Positions 41,963 to 50,934 of a stretch of DNA of 64,000 bases are shown in pieces; position 1 is the first letter of the stretch, and the number at the start of each line of letters is the position of its first letter. The position numbers and the translations under genes were made by a program. Source of the stretch: an uncultured Clostridium sp. (GTDB taxonomy: Bacteria; Bacillota; Clostridia; Lachnospirales; Lachnospiraceae); assembly GCA_937902905.1 (NCBI GenBank), contig CALELW010000112.1:1-64000 (forward strand). Reading direction: 5' to 3'. The notes beneath the pieces are model-generated. The model worked only from the letters and a program-made list of their open reading frames with translations. It was not told where the DNA came from and ran no database searches.

Positions 41963-42616
41963 TTAACCTGCCGGGTTTTCCTCTGCGTTCTGGGTCTGTT
42001 CGCTGCTCGGTGTCGTTTTGATAATATCGTCAGGTGTCTGGACCTTCGAGAAGAACTGTTCCTCGGTCATGCCACAAGAGTCGGCTGGGACAATCGTAGC
42101 TTTTGCCGATTTGTTGTCGTTTGCAACGAATTTCTTGTGTGTGTTGATGCCCGTGTAGGCAAGCTCCTGACCGTTTGCGTCTGTGCCGTTATCTTTCGAC
42201 TTGTGTGAATCGGACGGGTCGCCGAATCTACCCTTTAAGCGCCATACGTAGTGCTCTCTGCCGTCTGTGTCTTCCGTGATATATCCGATAGCCATGTACG
42301 GTGCTGTTGCCGTTCCTTCAATCAGCGCACCGGTTCCTTCGTCGAACTTTTGTCCGGTAATCGTTGCTCTGTTTTTCAGGGACACCGCAGACACATTCAC
42401 ATTGACCGTATCTGCTCCGGTCGCATCAATGACAATAGCCGCTTCGTTGTCATAGTAATGAGTGTCGCTCGATGATTCAGTTTCCTTCGACAACTCCGAA
42501 GTACCTGCGAGAGCGAATGGCGTGTCATATTTAAGTTCGTCATTCGTATCTTTTGTCAATATTGCTGCCACGAGACCTCTGATACCGCGATATTCTACGA
42601 TTTTCTCTTCATTCAT
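41963..42616 (-). CDS. Major tail protein (phi13-like)
   Basis: A 217-residue tail-tube protein of the phi13 major-tail family: GLVAAILTKDTNDELKYDTP, SSDTHYYDNEAAIVIDATGADT, then TGQKFDEGTGALIEG and GYITEDTDGREHYVWRLKGRF. It forms the hexameric rings of the tail tube. Confidence 0.88.
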   Translation of the reverse strand: MNEEKIVEYRGIRGLVAAILTKDTNDELKYDTPFALAGTSELSKETESSSDTHYYDNEAAIVIDATGADTVNVNVSAVSLKNRATITGQKFDEGTGALIEGTATAPYMAIGYITEDTDGREHYVWRLKGRFGDPSDSHKSKDNGTDANGQELAYTGINTHKKFVANDNKSAKATIVPADSCGMTEEQFFSKVQTPDDIIKTTPSSEQTQNAEENPAG

Positions 42617-42627
42617 TTTTATTCCTC

Positions 42628-42972
42628 CTAATTTCTTTTTTTATAAATTACATGGATACCGCGCCCGGTATGTGTAGGCTCGTCGCTTGCGACTGAGTAG
42701 CCTGTTCCCGGCACGATAAAACCATTCTTAACAAGTTCCTGTTTGACCGTCACCGGCATTTTATATACCAGCGTAGCGTCCGTACTGTAAAAGTTGACAT
42801 CATAGTCGTAAAGTTCACAATGCGCTTTATTATCATAAAAGCTGGAGTCATCTCCCGGATTCTGCCAGTATGTAAAAAAATGTTCCGGATACTCTTCCCC
42901 TTGTGCAAGGGAACCCTGCAATATCACCGGATAATCATATTGTGATAATATTTCAATCAGTTTATCTTCCAT
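42628..42972 (-). CDS. Tail terminator or completion-like protein
   Basis: A 114-residue protein in the slot between the gp10-like and major-tail genes. MEDKLIEILSQYDYPVILQGSL, FFTYWQNPGDDSSFYDNKAH and YDYDVNFYSTDATLVY match the phage tail-terminator pattern. It caps the tail tube and joins it to the head connector. Confidence 0.75.
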   Translation of the reverse strand: MEDKLIEILSQYDYPVILQGSLAQGEEYPEHFFTYWQNPGDDSSFYDNKAHCELYDYDVNFYSTDATLVYKMPVTVKQELVKNGFIVPGTGYSVASDEPTHTGRGIHVIYKKRN

Positions 42973-42974
42973 TT

Positions 42975-43388
42975 TCAGCCTCCTAGCAGTTTTTTAATTC
43001 CTTTTTGAAACGTCTCCTCTTGTGCTTTTTTGATTCGTTCCTGTGCTTTCTTTCCGTACACATCAGCGTACAACTTTGTGTCCTTTTTCATCCTCGGTGT
43101 GCCGTACATCAAAAAGATAGATGGTAATCCACCTTGTTTGATATCAAACCCGACCGGGATATTGGCTTTGGTGCCATCCCATTTCACATCGGCTTTTGTG
43201 ACAATGGATTCCTGCGTGCTTCCGGTTCGGTGGTGTCTTGTCATGTCCTGCACGATAGGCGGCGTCACCGCTTCGTGTGCCGCTTTCAGACAACTCTCTG
43301 CAAGCTGTTCAACCTTTCCTCCTGCTTTCTCCCATTTTTCCGCTAAGTCTTCCAACCGGGAGAAGTCAATCATGCCTTTTTTTGCCAT
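42975..43388 (-). CDS. HK97 gp10-like head-tail joining protein
   Basis: A 137-residue protein starting with ATG after AAGGGGG. The family pattern is visible (LEDLAEKWEKAGGKVEQLAES, TRHHRTGSTQESI, GFDIKQGGLPSIFLMYGTPRM). In this slot gp10-like proteins act in tail completion. Confidence 0.8.
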   Translation of the reverse strand: MAKKGMIDFSRLEDLAEKWEKAGGKVEQLAESCLKAAHEAVTPPIVQDMTRHHRTGSTQESIVTKADVKWDGTKANIPVGFDIKQGGLPSIFLMYGTPRMKKDTKLYADVYGKKAQERIKKAQEETFQKGIKKLLGG

Positions 43389-43726
43389 CACGCGCCCCCC
43401 TTAACGGCTCTGACCTTTGCCACAAGGTACTGGTTTCGCATTCCGATGTTTTCCGGAGTACCTAATACCTCATATGTTGTCCCGTCAATCTCAAAACGGC
43501 TCGCCGGAGTAATGTCCGGTCTGAACCACGTCTCAAGCGTTGCGGTGTTTTCAACAACAATCTGCCCGTTTGATGTCTTTTCTGTACCTCCAAAGGTGCG
43601 GAAAGACACATAGACGCGTTCGCCTTCGCCGTACTGCTTTTGTTTCACGCCTTTTACCAAAGTTTCGCCGATTGGATTCAAAAGCTCCGCCGGTACAACG
43701 TATGGTAAATTCGGTTGCCATGCCAT
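43388..43726 (-). CDS. Head closure protein
   Basis: A 112-residue protein (PNLPYVVPAELLNPIGETLVKG, TLETWFRPDITPASRFEIDG) with the beta-rich make-up of phage head-closure (SPP1 gp16-like) proteins. It lies between the connector and gp10-like genes. Confidence 0.75.
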   Translation of the reverse strand: MAWQPNLPYVVPAELLNPIGETLVKGVKQKQYGEGERVYVSFRTFGGTEKTSNGQIVVENTATLETWFRPDITPASRFEIDGTTYEVLGTPENIGMRNQYLVAKVRAVKGGA

Positions 43727-43737
43727 ACTGTCACCTC

Positions 43738-43992
43738 CTAGTAACTCAACTGGATTACTCTTTCTTTGAAGTAGGCCGACAGTTCGCCGTTATACAAAAG
43801 GTCGTTGACACCTCTCGAAAGAACACCCATCACGGCAGACGACGAAAGACGTTCTTTCGGGACTCCGGCATCCGTCAGATATTGTTTGATTTCTCTCAGA
43901 TACCCAAGCAATCTCGCGTCCTGATAGTTGCCGGTAATTCCGAGTGCGTCTTTAACTTCTTTAAGCTGTTCGTCTTCCGTCATTTCTGCCAT
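43738..43992 (-). CDS. Head-tail connector (gp6-like) protein
   Basis: An 84-residue helical protein (EVKDALGITGNYQDARLLGYL, SSAVMGVLSRGVNDLLYNGE) just after the capsid gene; this is the gp6-like adaptor position and composition. It forms the adaptor ring under the portal. Confidence 0.8.
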   Translation of the reverse strand: MAEMTEDEQLKEVKDALGITGNYQDARLLGYLREIKQYLTDAGVPKERLSSSAVMGVLSRGVNDLLYNGELSAYFKERVIQLSY

Positions 43993-44011
43993 AATGGTCT
44001 CCTTTCATCAA

Positions 44012-45361
44012 TCAGCCTGTCGGTTCTTCGCTTTTATCGGATGTAGTGCTGCTTGCTTTGCTCTTTCCTTTTTTGATAAGGATAAAGCCATTCGCGTCTG
44101 CAATCTTTCCGTCTACAATCAGAATAACCTTGTTCTTGACTTCGTTTGTGTCGTGGTCAATCCACTTCACTACTTGCATCTCAAGATTCGAGTTCACGAC
44201 GTAGTCTTTGAGGTCGCCGTAGATGGCGAACACATCACCGACAGCTGCGTCCTCGTAGTAAGGGAGCAATTCCTCTTCAACAGTCTCCACGTCTTTACCC
44301 ATGAAGCGGTAGGTTTCCTCACCATTAACACCGTAGTTGGTGCGTCCAACCGGCTGACCGTTTTTATCCTCCATACCGTCGATTTTCTCGTCAAAAGTTG
44401 ACTGTGCCATGATGAAGCATCCTTTGCGATAGCTCTTTTTGATTTTGGCTTTCATTCTATGCCAGCCGTTCCACGTCATATCTTCCGGTGCCATGGTAAC
44501 AACAGTTTTTACACGTGTATCCGTCAGGATTCCAAGCGGCTGTGTTGTGCCATCACCTTTGATGATTGCCTTCTCAAGAGCTTTCATGATTGCTTCTGTA
44601 GCAAGCGGCACAAAGAGCTTCTGAAACTCTTCGATTGTCACTACAGACGCCAACAAGGTCTGTGCAATCTTGCACTCGACACCGTAATAGCTGAATGTAA
44701 CCTTTTCGTCTGCGCTCAACTTCTGGCTGTCTGATGCCTTTTCGCCGACCCATGCCGCCTCCGGCTTAATTGAGAGGATTGGGATGGCTACGCCGCCCTG
44801 AATATTGGTTTTTGTAACTTTTGCGTAAATGTTTCCATAGCTTTCCAGCTTCTGGATAATCTCACGTACCAAAGTGGTTGGAATTACCGCCCCGACATCT
44901 GCCGTTCCTGTGACTGCTGCCTCTCTTTTAATCGGCACGCGTAACTCCGTAGGAATCGGTGTACTACGACACACATACTCAAGAAACGCTTTTTTGTATT
45001 CGCTTCTTTCTGTTGGGTCGTCCGTTTCTGACTGTGCTTCCGGACGTTTTGAGCGGAACGCTCCAACGATACCCGCGTTTCTCATCTCTCCGGTCTGAAT
45101 ATTGCTTCTCTGACCGTCGTCATTCTGTGCTGTTCCCTTTGGGCTTCCTTCTCCTTCGTCTTTGTTGTTCCCTTCGCCTTCGGATTCCAAGTCCTTGATT
45201 TCCTCAGCGATGTCTTTTAAGTCATCCGCCGTTTCTGTAAGACGTTCATAAATGCTTCGCACTTCGGCTACGTCTTTTGATTCCTCGGCACGTTTCATTA
45301 AGTCTTCTTTGCGCTCCAGTAATTTCTTCTGACGCGCTTTCAGTTTTTCAAGTCTGCTCAT
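44012..45361 (-). CDS. Major capsid protein (HK97 fold) with scaffold-like N-terminus
   Basis: A 449-residue HK97-type capsid. Start MSRLEKLKARQKKLLERKED is chosen for its AAAGGAG site. Residues ~1-130 are a charged coiled coil (the delta/scaffold domain removed by the protease), then the HK97 fold: PTTLVREIIQKLESYGNIYAKV, ALEKAIIKGDGTTQPLGIL, MAQSTFDEKI and YYEDAAVGDVFAIYGDL. The tail is a short Lys/Ser stretch. Confidence 0.92.
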   Translation of the reverse strand: MSRLEKLKARQKKLLERKEDLMKRAEESKDVAEVRSIYERLTETADDLKDIAEEIKDLESEGEGNNKDEGEGSPKGTAQNDDGQRSNIQTGEMRNAGIVGAFRSKRPEAQSETDDPTERSEYKKAFLEYVCRSTPIPTELRVPIKREAAVTGTADVGAVIPTTLVREIIQKLESYGNIYAKVTKTNIQGGVAIPILSIKPEAAWVGEKASDSQKLSADEKVTFSYYGVECKIAQTLLASVVTIEEFQKLFVPLATEAIMKALEKAIIKGDGTTQPLGILTDTRVKTVVTMAPEDMTWNGWHRMKAKIKKSYRKGCFIMAQSTFDEKIDGMEDKNGQPVGRTNYGVNGEETYRFMGKDVETVEEELLPYYEDAAVGDVFAIYGDLKDYVVNSNLEMQVVKWIDHDTNEVKNKVILIVDGKIADANGFILIKKGKSKASSTTSDKSEEPTG

Positions 45362-45363
45362 TT

Positions 45364-45996
45364 TTAAAATGCTCCTTTCAGTTTTACTTTTTCTTTCCAC
45401 AGTTCCAACTCGTCACTCTCCAGTGATTTTCCCCGGACACTCTCCAGTGCCCTCTGCGCACTTTCCAGTGCTTTTTTATCTCTAGCCATGATAGAAGTAT
45501 CTTCGTAGGCGGGAAATGTTACCGCCGATACCTCCACAATGGTGGATATCTTTTCAATAAAGCGCTTTGGGTAATCTGTATCAAGGTCTTCCCAACGCTC
45601 TTCCTCAATCCAAAACATAAAACTCATGCCCGTAATGTCACCGCGTTCGATGGCGCTATAAAGTGCTCTTGCGTCGGCATTGTTTTCTGTGTCGAGGTAG
45701 GCTCGAATCTTAAGCCCCTCCTTGTCGACCGTAAGCTGCAGCGTCGAATTTTTGTTGTTGTTTCGACTTCTTGCCAACGGGATTCTGTTTAAATCATGAT
45801 TTGTTAGAAAACAAACATCGTGTAAGTCTGTTTTGTCCAGTGCCCCCGGTACAATTTCCTCGCGGAAGATGCCGCCGATATCTGCCTCTTTGCCATACAC
45901 AACCGGACGTCCTTCTATGTAGTTTCCTCGTTCGTCCTGCTCTGCCCGAACATCAAACATAAACGCCCGGCGTTCTGCCTTGTCACTCTTGCTCAT
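45364..45996 (-). CDS. HK97-family prohead protease
   Basis: A 210-residue serine protease starting at MSKSDKAERRAFMFDV. Catalytic His is in FLTNHDLNRIPLAR and Ser in GDITGMSFMFWI, with VSAVTFPAYEDTSIMAR as the conserved end. It cuts the capsid delta domain during head maturation. Its start overlaps the portal gene. Confidence 0.9.
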   Translation of the reverse strand: MSKSDKAERRAFMFDVRAEQDERGNYIEGRPVVYGKEADIGGIFREEIVPGALDKTDLHDVCFLTNHDLNRIPLARSRNNNKNSTLQLTVDKEGLKIRAYLDTENNADARALYSAIERGDITGMSFMFWIEEERWEDLDTDYPKRFIEKISTIVEVSAVTFPAYEDTSIMARDKKALESAQRALESVRGKSLESDELELWKEKVKLKGAF

Positions 45997-47224
45997 TTTT
46001 TGCCCCTCCTTTTGCTTTTGCAAGCTGATAATCAATTGCTATATCTGTGTCTATATAATTTAATGACTGTTTTCGTTTACCTTCTAACTCTTTCATTGGC
46101 TTAAGCCCAAACGCTACCCTTTTCTCGTTTTCGTAGAGCGTTCCGGTGTCTCCTAAATATTTCACCATTTCGACCTTTTGCTCTATGCTCATAAAAATGA
46201 GCTCATGCGTGAAAAATGCTATCTTTAAATTTCTCGCTCTCATGTTTTGTGTACAGAGTGCTTTTGTAAACGCCTCCTGATATCTGCCTACCAACTTCTC
46301 AATCGTCTTCTGGTAAAAAGCCTCATACTGTCCTTTGGTATAATCACCTGTCAGTATCGAAAGCGGAACGCCGAACGTTCTCAAGATTTTCTCGTCTATA
46401 AAGCGAATGGTGTCAGGGTCCACCAGTTTAATGTCACGAGTGATTTTTGCGTAATCGCTTTTTGCATCCAAGTGTAAAATGCCGTTTTCCGCATTGTTTA
46501 GCTTTCTTTCAAATTCTTTGATACTCTTTTCAGCTTTTTCTTCACTCATGAATGTTTGTGTTTTTACAACACCGTTTATTGCAAAACTACTTTTCACCGC
46601 TCCCGATATCCCCTGCATGATATCCTCGTTTAGCTGCAGCGTCTTTAGAAGTGCTCGTCTGTCTGGATTTCCCGATGCATCACCGCCCATGTAGTCGTTT
46701 GCAAAGTAGTTGATTCGGATGTGTATCACATCGCTGTATGCAAGTTGTGTTTTGTATCCGTTTTCAAATTCGAACTCCACAATCAAATCACCAGTCGGTG
46801 TTTCAAGAAAGGTTGTCATCAGAGGATCAACCGGATAAATTGCACTATATCTTTTGTAACTGCTGCCGTCTGACCGCTTAACTATTTCATACACCGGAAC
46901 CGCGAAAGCGTTTTGCCGTAAGTACAAGCCATAGGTAAGTTTTTCGATAAACTCCGATTTTGTCATAATCGGATTCGGATTATCTAAAAGGTTTTGGATT
47001 TGATAAACGTCGTTCTCCGGCGTCTGATAATCATTCCCAACGCCACGAATGAAACACGGTTCTAACTTCGACATCTCATTCGCAATACACTCTATCGCCT
47101 GCTGCACTACATCCGACACGTAGATGTCTCTCCCGAACTGGCTGAATATCGGAACCTGCCCGGTCATCACATCCGCATATTTTGTGTTTTTAACTTTCGA
47201 GATTATCTTCCCCAGCCATCCCAT
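45983..47224 (-). CDS. Phage portal protein (HK97 family)
   Basis: A 413-residue portal. Conserved stretches: DVVQQAIECIANEMSKLEP, LLDNPNPIMTKSEFIEKLT, YGLYLRQNAFAVPVYEI, and GVPLSILTGDYTKGQYEAFYQ. It forms the dodecameric DNA channel and the docking site of terminase. Its start overlaps the terL stop by 35 bp. Confidence 0.92.
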   Translation of the reverse strand: MGWLGKIISKVKNTKYADVMTGQVPIFSQFGRDIYVSDVVQQAIECIANEMSKLEPCFIRGVGNDYQTPENDVYQIQNLLDNPNPIMTKSEFIEKLTYGLYLRQNAFAVPVYEIVKRSDGSSYKRYSAIYPVDPLMTTFLETPTGDLIVEFEFENGYKTQLAYSDVIHIRINYFANDYMGGDASGNPDRRALLKTLQLNEDIMQGISGAVKSSFAINGVVKTQTFMSEEKAEKSIKEFERKLNNAENGILHLDAKSDYAKITRDIKLVDPDTIRFIDEKILRTFGVPLSILTGDYTKGQYEAFYQKTIEKLVGRYQEAFTKALCTQNMRARNLKIAFFTHELIFMSIEQKVEMVKYLGDTGTLYENEKRVAFGLKPMKELEGKRKQSLNYIDTDIAIDYQLAKAKGGAKNEQE

Positions 47225-48953
47225 CAGATTGCCTCCATTCTTTGACCATTCTTTTTAAGTCAGCGCGGTATCGCCTATATGTTTCGTATAAAATCACTGT
47301 TGTAACCGCTCCGTCTATTTTCTTATTTCTTGCCGTTTTCACGACTAAACATTTTCCTTTATTGTCAACCGAAAGTCCGGCATTTCCAAAGCACCACCGG
47401 TCTACCGGGTTATTGTTATAGTTTATATTTCTTTTCTTTAAGTCCGTCTCTACAAATTTGTTGGCCGTATCGAGCGTCATAGCATTCTGTAAAATCAACT
47501 CCAACTCGCCGCCCTCTTTCGTCCAGCCGTATTCCGACATCTGTCGGAGAAAGTCCTTCGCAAACTTTTGGTCGTAACCACAGCACATCAGACGGATTCC
47601 GTAGTCTTTGTATAAACTCCAAAACCAGTCCGCCACCACTGTCAAATCAATGTCACTGCCTTCCGTTACGGTGATATATCCATCCCGCGCCCAGTCGGCG
47701 TATTTTGCGCCGGCGCAAGAATCGTCATCGTCCTCTATCTTTCTTTCCGGAACGAAGTACATGGTGTGTATGTATTTTTTTCCATCGTCCTTCGTCAAGA
47801 GAATTTTCGCACAACACAAATCCATTGTCTCGGCTAAGTCAACCGCTCCCAAACACGGAGCACCGCGAAATTCTTCCAATTCGTAAGTTGCATCGAAATT
47901 GTAATCTTCGAGATTGAGCCACATTTCTACCGAATTTTGCTTGATATTGAAATCCTTCGCTAATACAAAAATCCGGTCGCCCTTCGACTTTTTCGCAAGT
48001 TCTACCTGCTCCTCTAGGTAGGATACTTTCTTGATAACGCCCAGTGTCGGATTTGATTTCATCCACGACTTTGGATTTGCAAAAACTTCCTGCTCGCTGT
48101 CCTGTGTGTATAACCACGGCAGTAGTCTTTTTCCTGCTTTCGTATCATCTTCGCCATTTATCACCCCGCGTCCCTTTTCAAGCTCATCATCCAAGTAGCC
48201 TTCCTGCACAAACCCCTCGGTTGTTATGTTTACAAACTTCGGATTATCTTTCAAAGACTGCGACTGCTCGATTGACTTGCCTATAACATTCGTTTTCATC
48301 TCGTGTGTCTCGTCGACTATTGCAAAGTCAATGTTGCGCCCCTCTTTGTTTTTGGTTCTGTCCGACAATTTGAATACTTTCGAGTTGGTGCTTTTGTTCA
48401 GGATGAATCTTTGGTTTTTCTTTGAGTCAAGGTCGCGTGGGTCAATCAACTGGCGCATGGTATCAATCGCGTCATATGTAATCGATGCCTGGTTATCATC
48501 GTTCGAAGAACACACGATATCAGCGCCCTCATTCCCAACAAACAGCTCCGTCACCGCAATCGCCGAACACGTTTCGCTTTTGGTGTTCTTTCTGGCAATC
48601 AGCAATAAGATTTTTTTGAAGCGGTCAATCATCATCCCTCTTTCGAATGACTCTTCCGACATTTTGAACGAGTACACGGCTTCGATAAAAGCCTTTTGCC
48701 ACAGCATCAACACCATCGGCTGACCGTAAAAAGGCGATTTCGTCAGTTTTACACAGTTTTCCATGAAGTCCATCCGAAGCAGTGCAGCGTCTGTGTTGTA
48801 AAAGTACTCATCGTTCGAGAAGTCTTCTTTTAGATTGGTTAGTTCCTGACGGAGTTCCCATCCGGCTATGATTTTCCCGCTCTCAATTTCTTCCCGATAC
48901 TTTAACAAAAAAGAATTATCCGGTGTCCATATTTTCCTCTCCTTTATTAACAA
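47190..48953 (-). CDS. terL: Terminase large subunit
   Basis: A 587-residue packaging ATPase-nuclease. The Walker A-like region is LLIARKNTKSETCSAIAV (most relatives have RKNGKS, so Thr replaces Gly), Walker B is IDFAIVDETHEM, and nuclease Asp residues lie in GAVDLAETMDL and CCGYDQKFAKDFL. A TTG start with AAAGGGG upstream is used, as no earlier ATG fits. Packs DNA through the portal; relatives are cos-type HK97-like phages. Contains palindrome copy 4. Confidence 0.93.
   Translation of the reverse strand: MLIKERKIWTPDNSFLLKYREEIESGKIIAGWELRQELTNLKEDFSNDEYFYNTDAALLRMDFMENCVKLTKSPFYGQPMVLMLWQKAFIEAVYSFKMSEESFERGMMIDRFKKILLLIARKNTKSETCSAIAVTELFVGNEGADIVCSSNDDNQASITYDAIDTMRQLIDPRDLDSKKNQRFILNKSTNSKVFKLSDRTKNKEGRNIDFAIVDETHEMKTNVIGKSIEQSQSLKDNPKFVNITTEGFVQEGYLDDELEKGRGVINGEDDTKAGKRLLPWLYTQDSEQEVFANPKSWMKSNPTLGVIKKVSYLEEQVELAKKSKGDRIFVLAKDFNIKQNSVEMWLNLEDYNFDATYELEEFRGAPCLGAVDLAETMDLCCAKILLTKDDGKKYIHTMYFVPERKIEDDDDSCAGAKYADWARDGYITVTEGSDIDLTVVADWFWSLYKDYGIRLMCCGYDQKFAKDFLRQMSEYGWTKEGGELELILQNAMTLDTANKFVETDLKKRNINYNNNPVDRWCFGNAGLSVDNKGKCLVVKTARNKKIDGAVTTVILYETYRRYRADLKRMVKEWRQSDGMAGEDNLES
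47705..47718. repeat. Prophage palindrome copy 4
   Basis: TTGCGCCGGCGCAA inside terL (codons for Cys-Ala-Gly-Ala). Confidence 0.9.
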
Positions 48954-49248
48954 ATTTCTTGCCCCTTTCCGCTATCCATTTTCGCAGTGGTGACTCTTCA
49001 TCGGTATTTGCATCATCCACGAAGTTCAGGAGCAGTTTCAGACAATTTGTGTACTGCTGGAGCATTTCCTTGTAGAGTTTTGCCGCCGGAAGTACTTTTT
49101 GTTTGCAGTTGTCAGTTGGGTGCACTTTGTAAAACGGGAGTTTTTTCAACTCCGTCAATTTTGACTCTAAAAAAAGTATTTCCTCAACAAGGTCGGCCGC
49201 TTCCGCTCTGTCCTTGCACAGTTTGGCAATCTCTTCTTTTCTCTCCAT
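48916..49248 (-). CDS. P27-like small terminase candidate
   Basis: A 110-residue helical protein starting at MERKEEIAKLCKDRAEAADLV. QKVLPAAKLYKEMLQQYTNCLKLLLNF and SPLRKWIAERGKKFV match the proteins that sit directly before terL in clostridial phages and resemble P27-type small terminases. A second, different small-terminase homologue lies at 51621-51968. Confidence 0.65.
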   Translation of the reverse strand: MERKEEIAKLCKDRAEAADLVEEILFLESKLTELKKLPFYKVHPTDNCKQKVLPAAKLYKEMLQQYTNCLKLLLNFVDDANTDEESPLRKWIAERGKKFVNKGEENMDTG

Positions 49249-49252
49249 GCAA

Positions 49253-49510
49253 TTACTCCTTGGTATCGTCTTCCTCGACATCATCTGCGATTGTCGGCGA
49301 ATCTCCCCAAATGGCAAATACCGCCTGCGTGACATCCTCCGGCTCGTTTTCCTGAATTTCCTTTCGTCCGGATAACGAATTCGCATACGCCCGGCGATGC
49401 GGGTCGCCAATCTGTACCATCTCGCCGTCAAGCGACACAAGCTGCGATGTCATGATACTGACACCGTCCGGCGTCAACATATCCACTGTCTTCTTTTCCT
49501 TGAGTTCCAT
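49253..49510 (-). CDS. Small late protein, unknown function
   Basis: An 85-residue acidic protein starting at MELKEKKTVDMLTPDG with AAGGAGG upstream. The middle (TPDGVSIMTSQLVSLDGEMVQ) is beta-rich and the end is Glu/Asp-rich (DDVEEDDTKE). It follows the two collagen-like genes and may be their chaperone. No family recognised. Confidence 0.65.
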   Translation of the reverse strand: MELKEKKTVDMLTPDGVSIMTSQLVSLDGEMVQIGDPHRRAYANSLSGRKEIQENEPEDVTQAVFAIWGDSPTIADDVEEDDTKE

Positions 49511-49523
49511 TTTGTCCTCCTTC

Positions 49524-49979
49524 CTATACGTGATACCAGCCCCACAGTTCGACACATCCCTCACCTGACACATCATCTGCATTAAGTATCACCTCATCAG
49601 TTTTGGAAATTTGCGTCGGTCTTGTTAATTTACTTTTTTCCGAATCATAAACAAACAACTCGGATTTGTTATTCATTGAGAGATTTCCCGCTGTAACAAA
49701 CGGTAATCCTCTGAGCTTACTTGGCACTGTTCCTGTCATGTTTGGTATTGCAACATAGATATATACCAAACTTTCTATCTTTTTGTATATCCCCTTTGCA
49801 CTAGCTATGTTCGAATTGCTGCTATCACTCAGCACTCCGGTAAAAGTGCCGGATTCATAACTTGCTCCGCTTTCTCCGGCCGGTCCTGGTGGTCCTTGGA
49901 TGCCCTGCACGCCCTCCGGGCCTTCGTCTCCTGTGTCACCTTTCGGTCCTTTGAAGTTTCCAATCAAAACTTTTGCCAT
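49524..49979 (-). CDS. Collagen-like phage protein 2
   Basis: A 151-residue protein starting at MAKVLIGNFKGPKG. A short Gly-X-Y run (GPKGDTGDEGPEGVQG and on, residues ~10-40) leads to a globular beta-rich C-terminal part. Probably a trimeric fibre or spike with a collagen-like stem. It pairs with the upstream collagen-like gene. Confidence 0.8.
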   Translation of the reverse strand: MAKVLIGNFKGPKGDTGDEGPEGVQGIQGPPGPAGESGASYESGTFTGVLSDSSNSNIASAKGIYKKIESLVYIYVAIPNMTGTVPSKLRGLPFVTAGNLSMNNKSELFVYDSEKSKLTRPTQISKTDEVILNADDVSGEGCVELWGWYHV

Positions 49980-49996
49980 CGTTTTCACCTTCTTTC

Positions 49997-50833
49997 TTAC
50001 TCATCCGGCAGGATAACATAAACGTTTCCTTCGTCATCCGTCTCGAACTGTGGTGGATTGTCATTATCTGCGCATAGTGCGTACAAATTGCCGTCTTCGT
50101 CTCCGGTCAATGCGTAAAAACCGTTTATCGTCGTTATAATCCCGCTGTCTCCTCGTTCTCCTTGCTTTCCCGGCGGTCCTTGGATGCCCGGTACTCCTTG
50201 CGGTCCCTGAACACCTTCAACTCCTTGTAATCCTCGTTCTCCTTGCTTTCCCCTTTCTCCTTTGTACTCTCCGGAGGCAAGTTTTTTTACGAATTCATCA
50301 TTTAATGCTTTGGTATCGTTTCGCAACTGTTCGCATCGTTCGACATCTGTTTCCGTTTTGCTTTTTATATCAATAAGTGCTGTTTGAACCTCCGATATCG
50401 CCGCTGTAATTGCCGCATTTGTTACCGGATTCTTGCTTACGACATCCAGATACTCGTCCAGAGTGATTTCTTTCACTTTCAGCTCTGTCTTTTTTGCGCC
50501 GGCGCAACTGTAAAGGTACGTCGTTGTTTTTTCGAGTTTCAATTCCCTGTACAGATTTTCGTTTCCCAAAATGTGTACGAACTTCGATTCAGTCACAGCG
50601 TCTACATACCTAACATGTATCATCCCGGCATCCGATACATACTCGGTTGGTATCTGGATGTCTTTCGTCGTAACCGGCAAAGTCTTTTTGTAGTCACATC
50701 CGTAATATATTTCTAACTTTGCCGACGTTCCGGGATTGTATATGCGAAAATAAATAGCATTTTCTGCCGTCGATATCACATTCAGTTCCGGAACCAGCCC
50801 CTCCTCTGTATCTAATGTGATTACATTTTTCAA
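49997..50833 (-). CDS. Collagen-like phage protein 1, candidate fibre
   Basis: A 278-residue protein with a TTG start after GAGGTG. An N-terminal beta-rich virion-like domain (~1-110), a helical segment (~120-185, AAISEVQTALIDIKSKTETD), about 15 Gly-X-Y triplets (GERGLQGVEGVQGPQG type) and an acidic end. The design is that of trimeric phage fibres. Its place before terL, away from the tail genes, is unusual. Contains palindrome copy 5. Confidence 0.8.
   Translation of the reverse strand: MKNVITLDTEEGLVPELNVISTAENAIYFRIYNPGTSAKLEIYYGCDYKKTLPVTTKDIQIPTEYVSDAGMIHVRYVDAVTESKFVHILGNENLYRELKLEKTTTYLYSCAGAKKTELKVKEITLDEYLDVVSKNPVTNAAITAAISEVQTALIDIKSKTETDVERCEQLRNDTKALNDEFVKKLASGEYKGERGKQGERGLQGVEGVQGPQGVPGIQGPPGKQGERGDSGIITTINGFYALTGDEDGNLYALCADNDNPPQFETDDEGNVYVILPDE
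50495..50508. repeat. Prophage palindrome copy 5
   Basis: TTGCGCCGGCGCAA inside collagen-like gene 1 (codons for Cys-Ala-Gly-Ala). Confidence 0.9.
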
Positions 50834-50934
50834 CTTGTCATCACCTCAAATTTCATTTTTCAAAAATCTCAAAAATTGGCTTTCTGCGAAAGGAGTGTCC
50901 CCCTTCACAGTTGCCCCGCGACCTCTAATTTTCA

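Noticed and set aside
50834..50934. Cos packaging site in the GC-rich gap after the HNH-kinase gene
   Set aside because: The GC-rich segment is better explained by an open -1 reading frame; no cos-like symmetry was evident. Mapping virion ends would decide.
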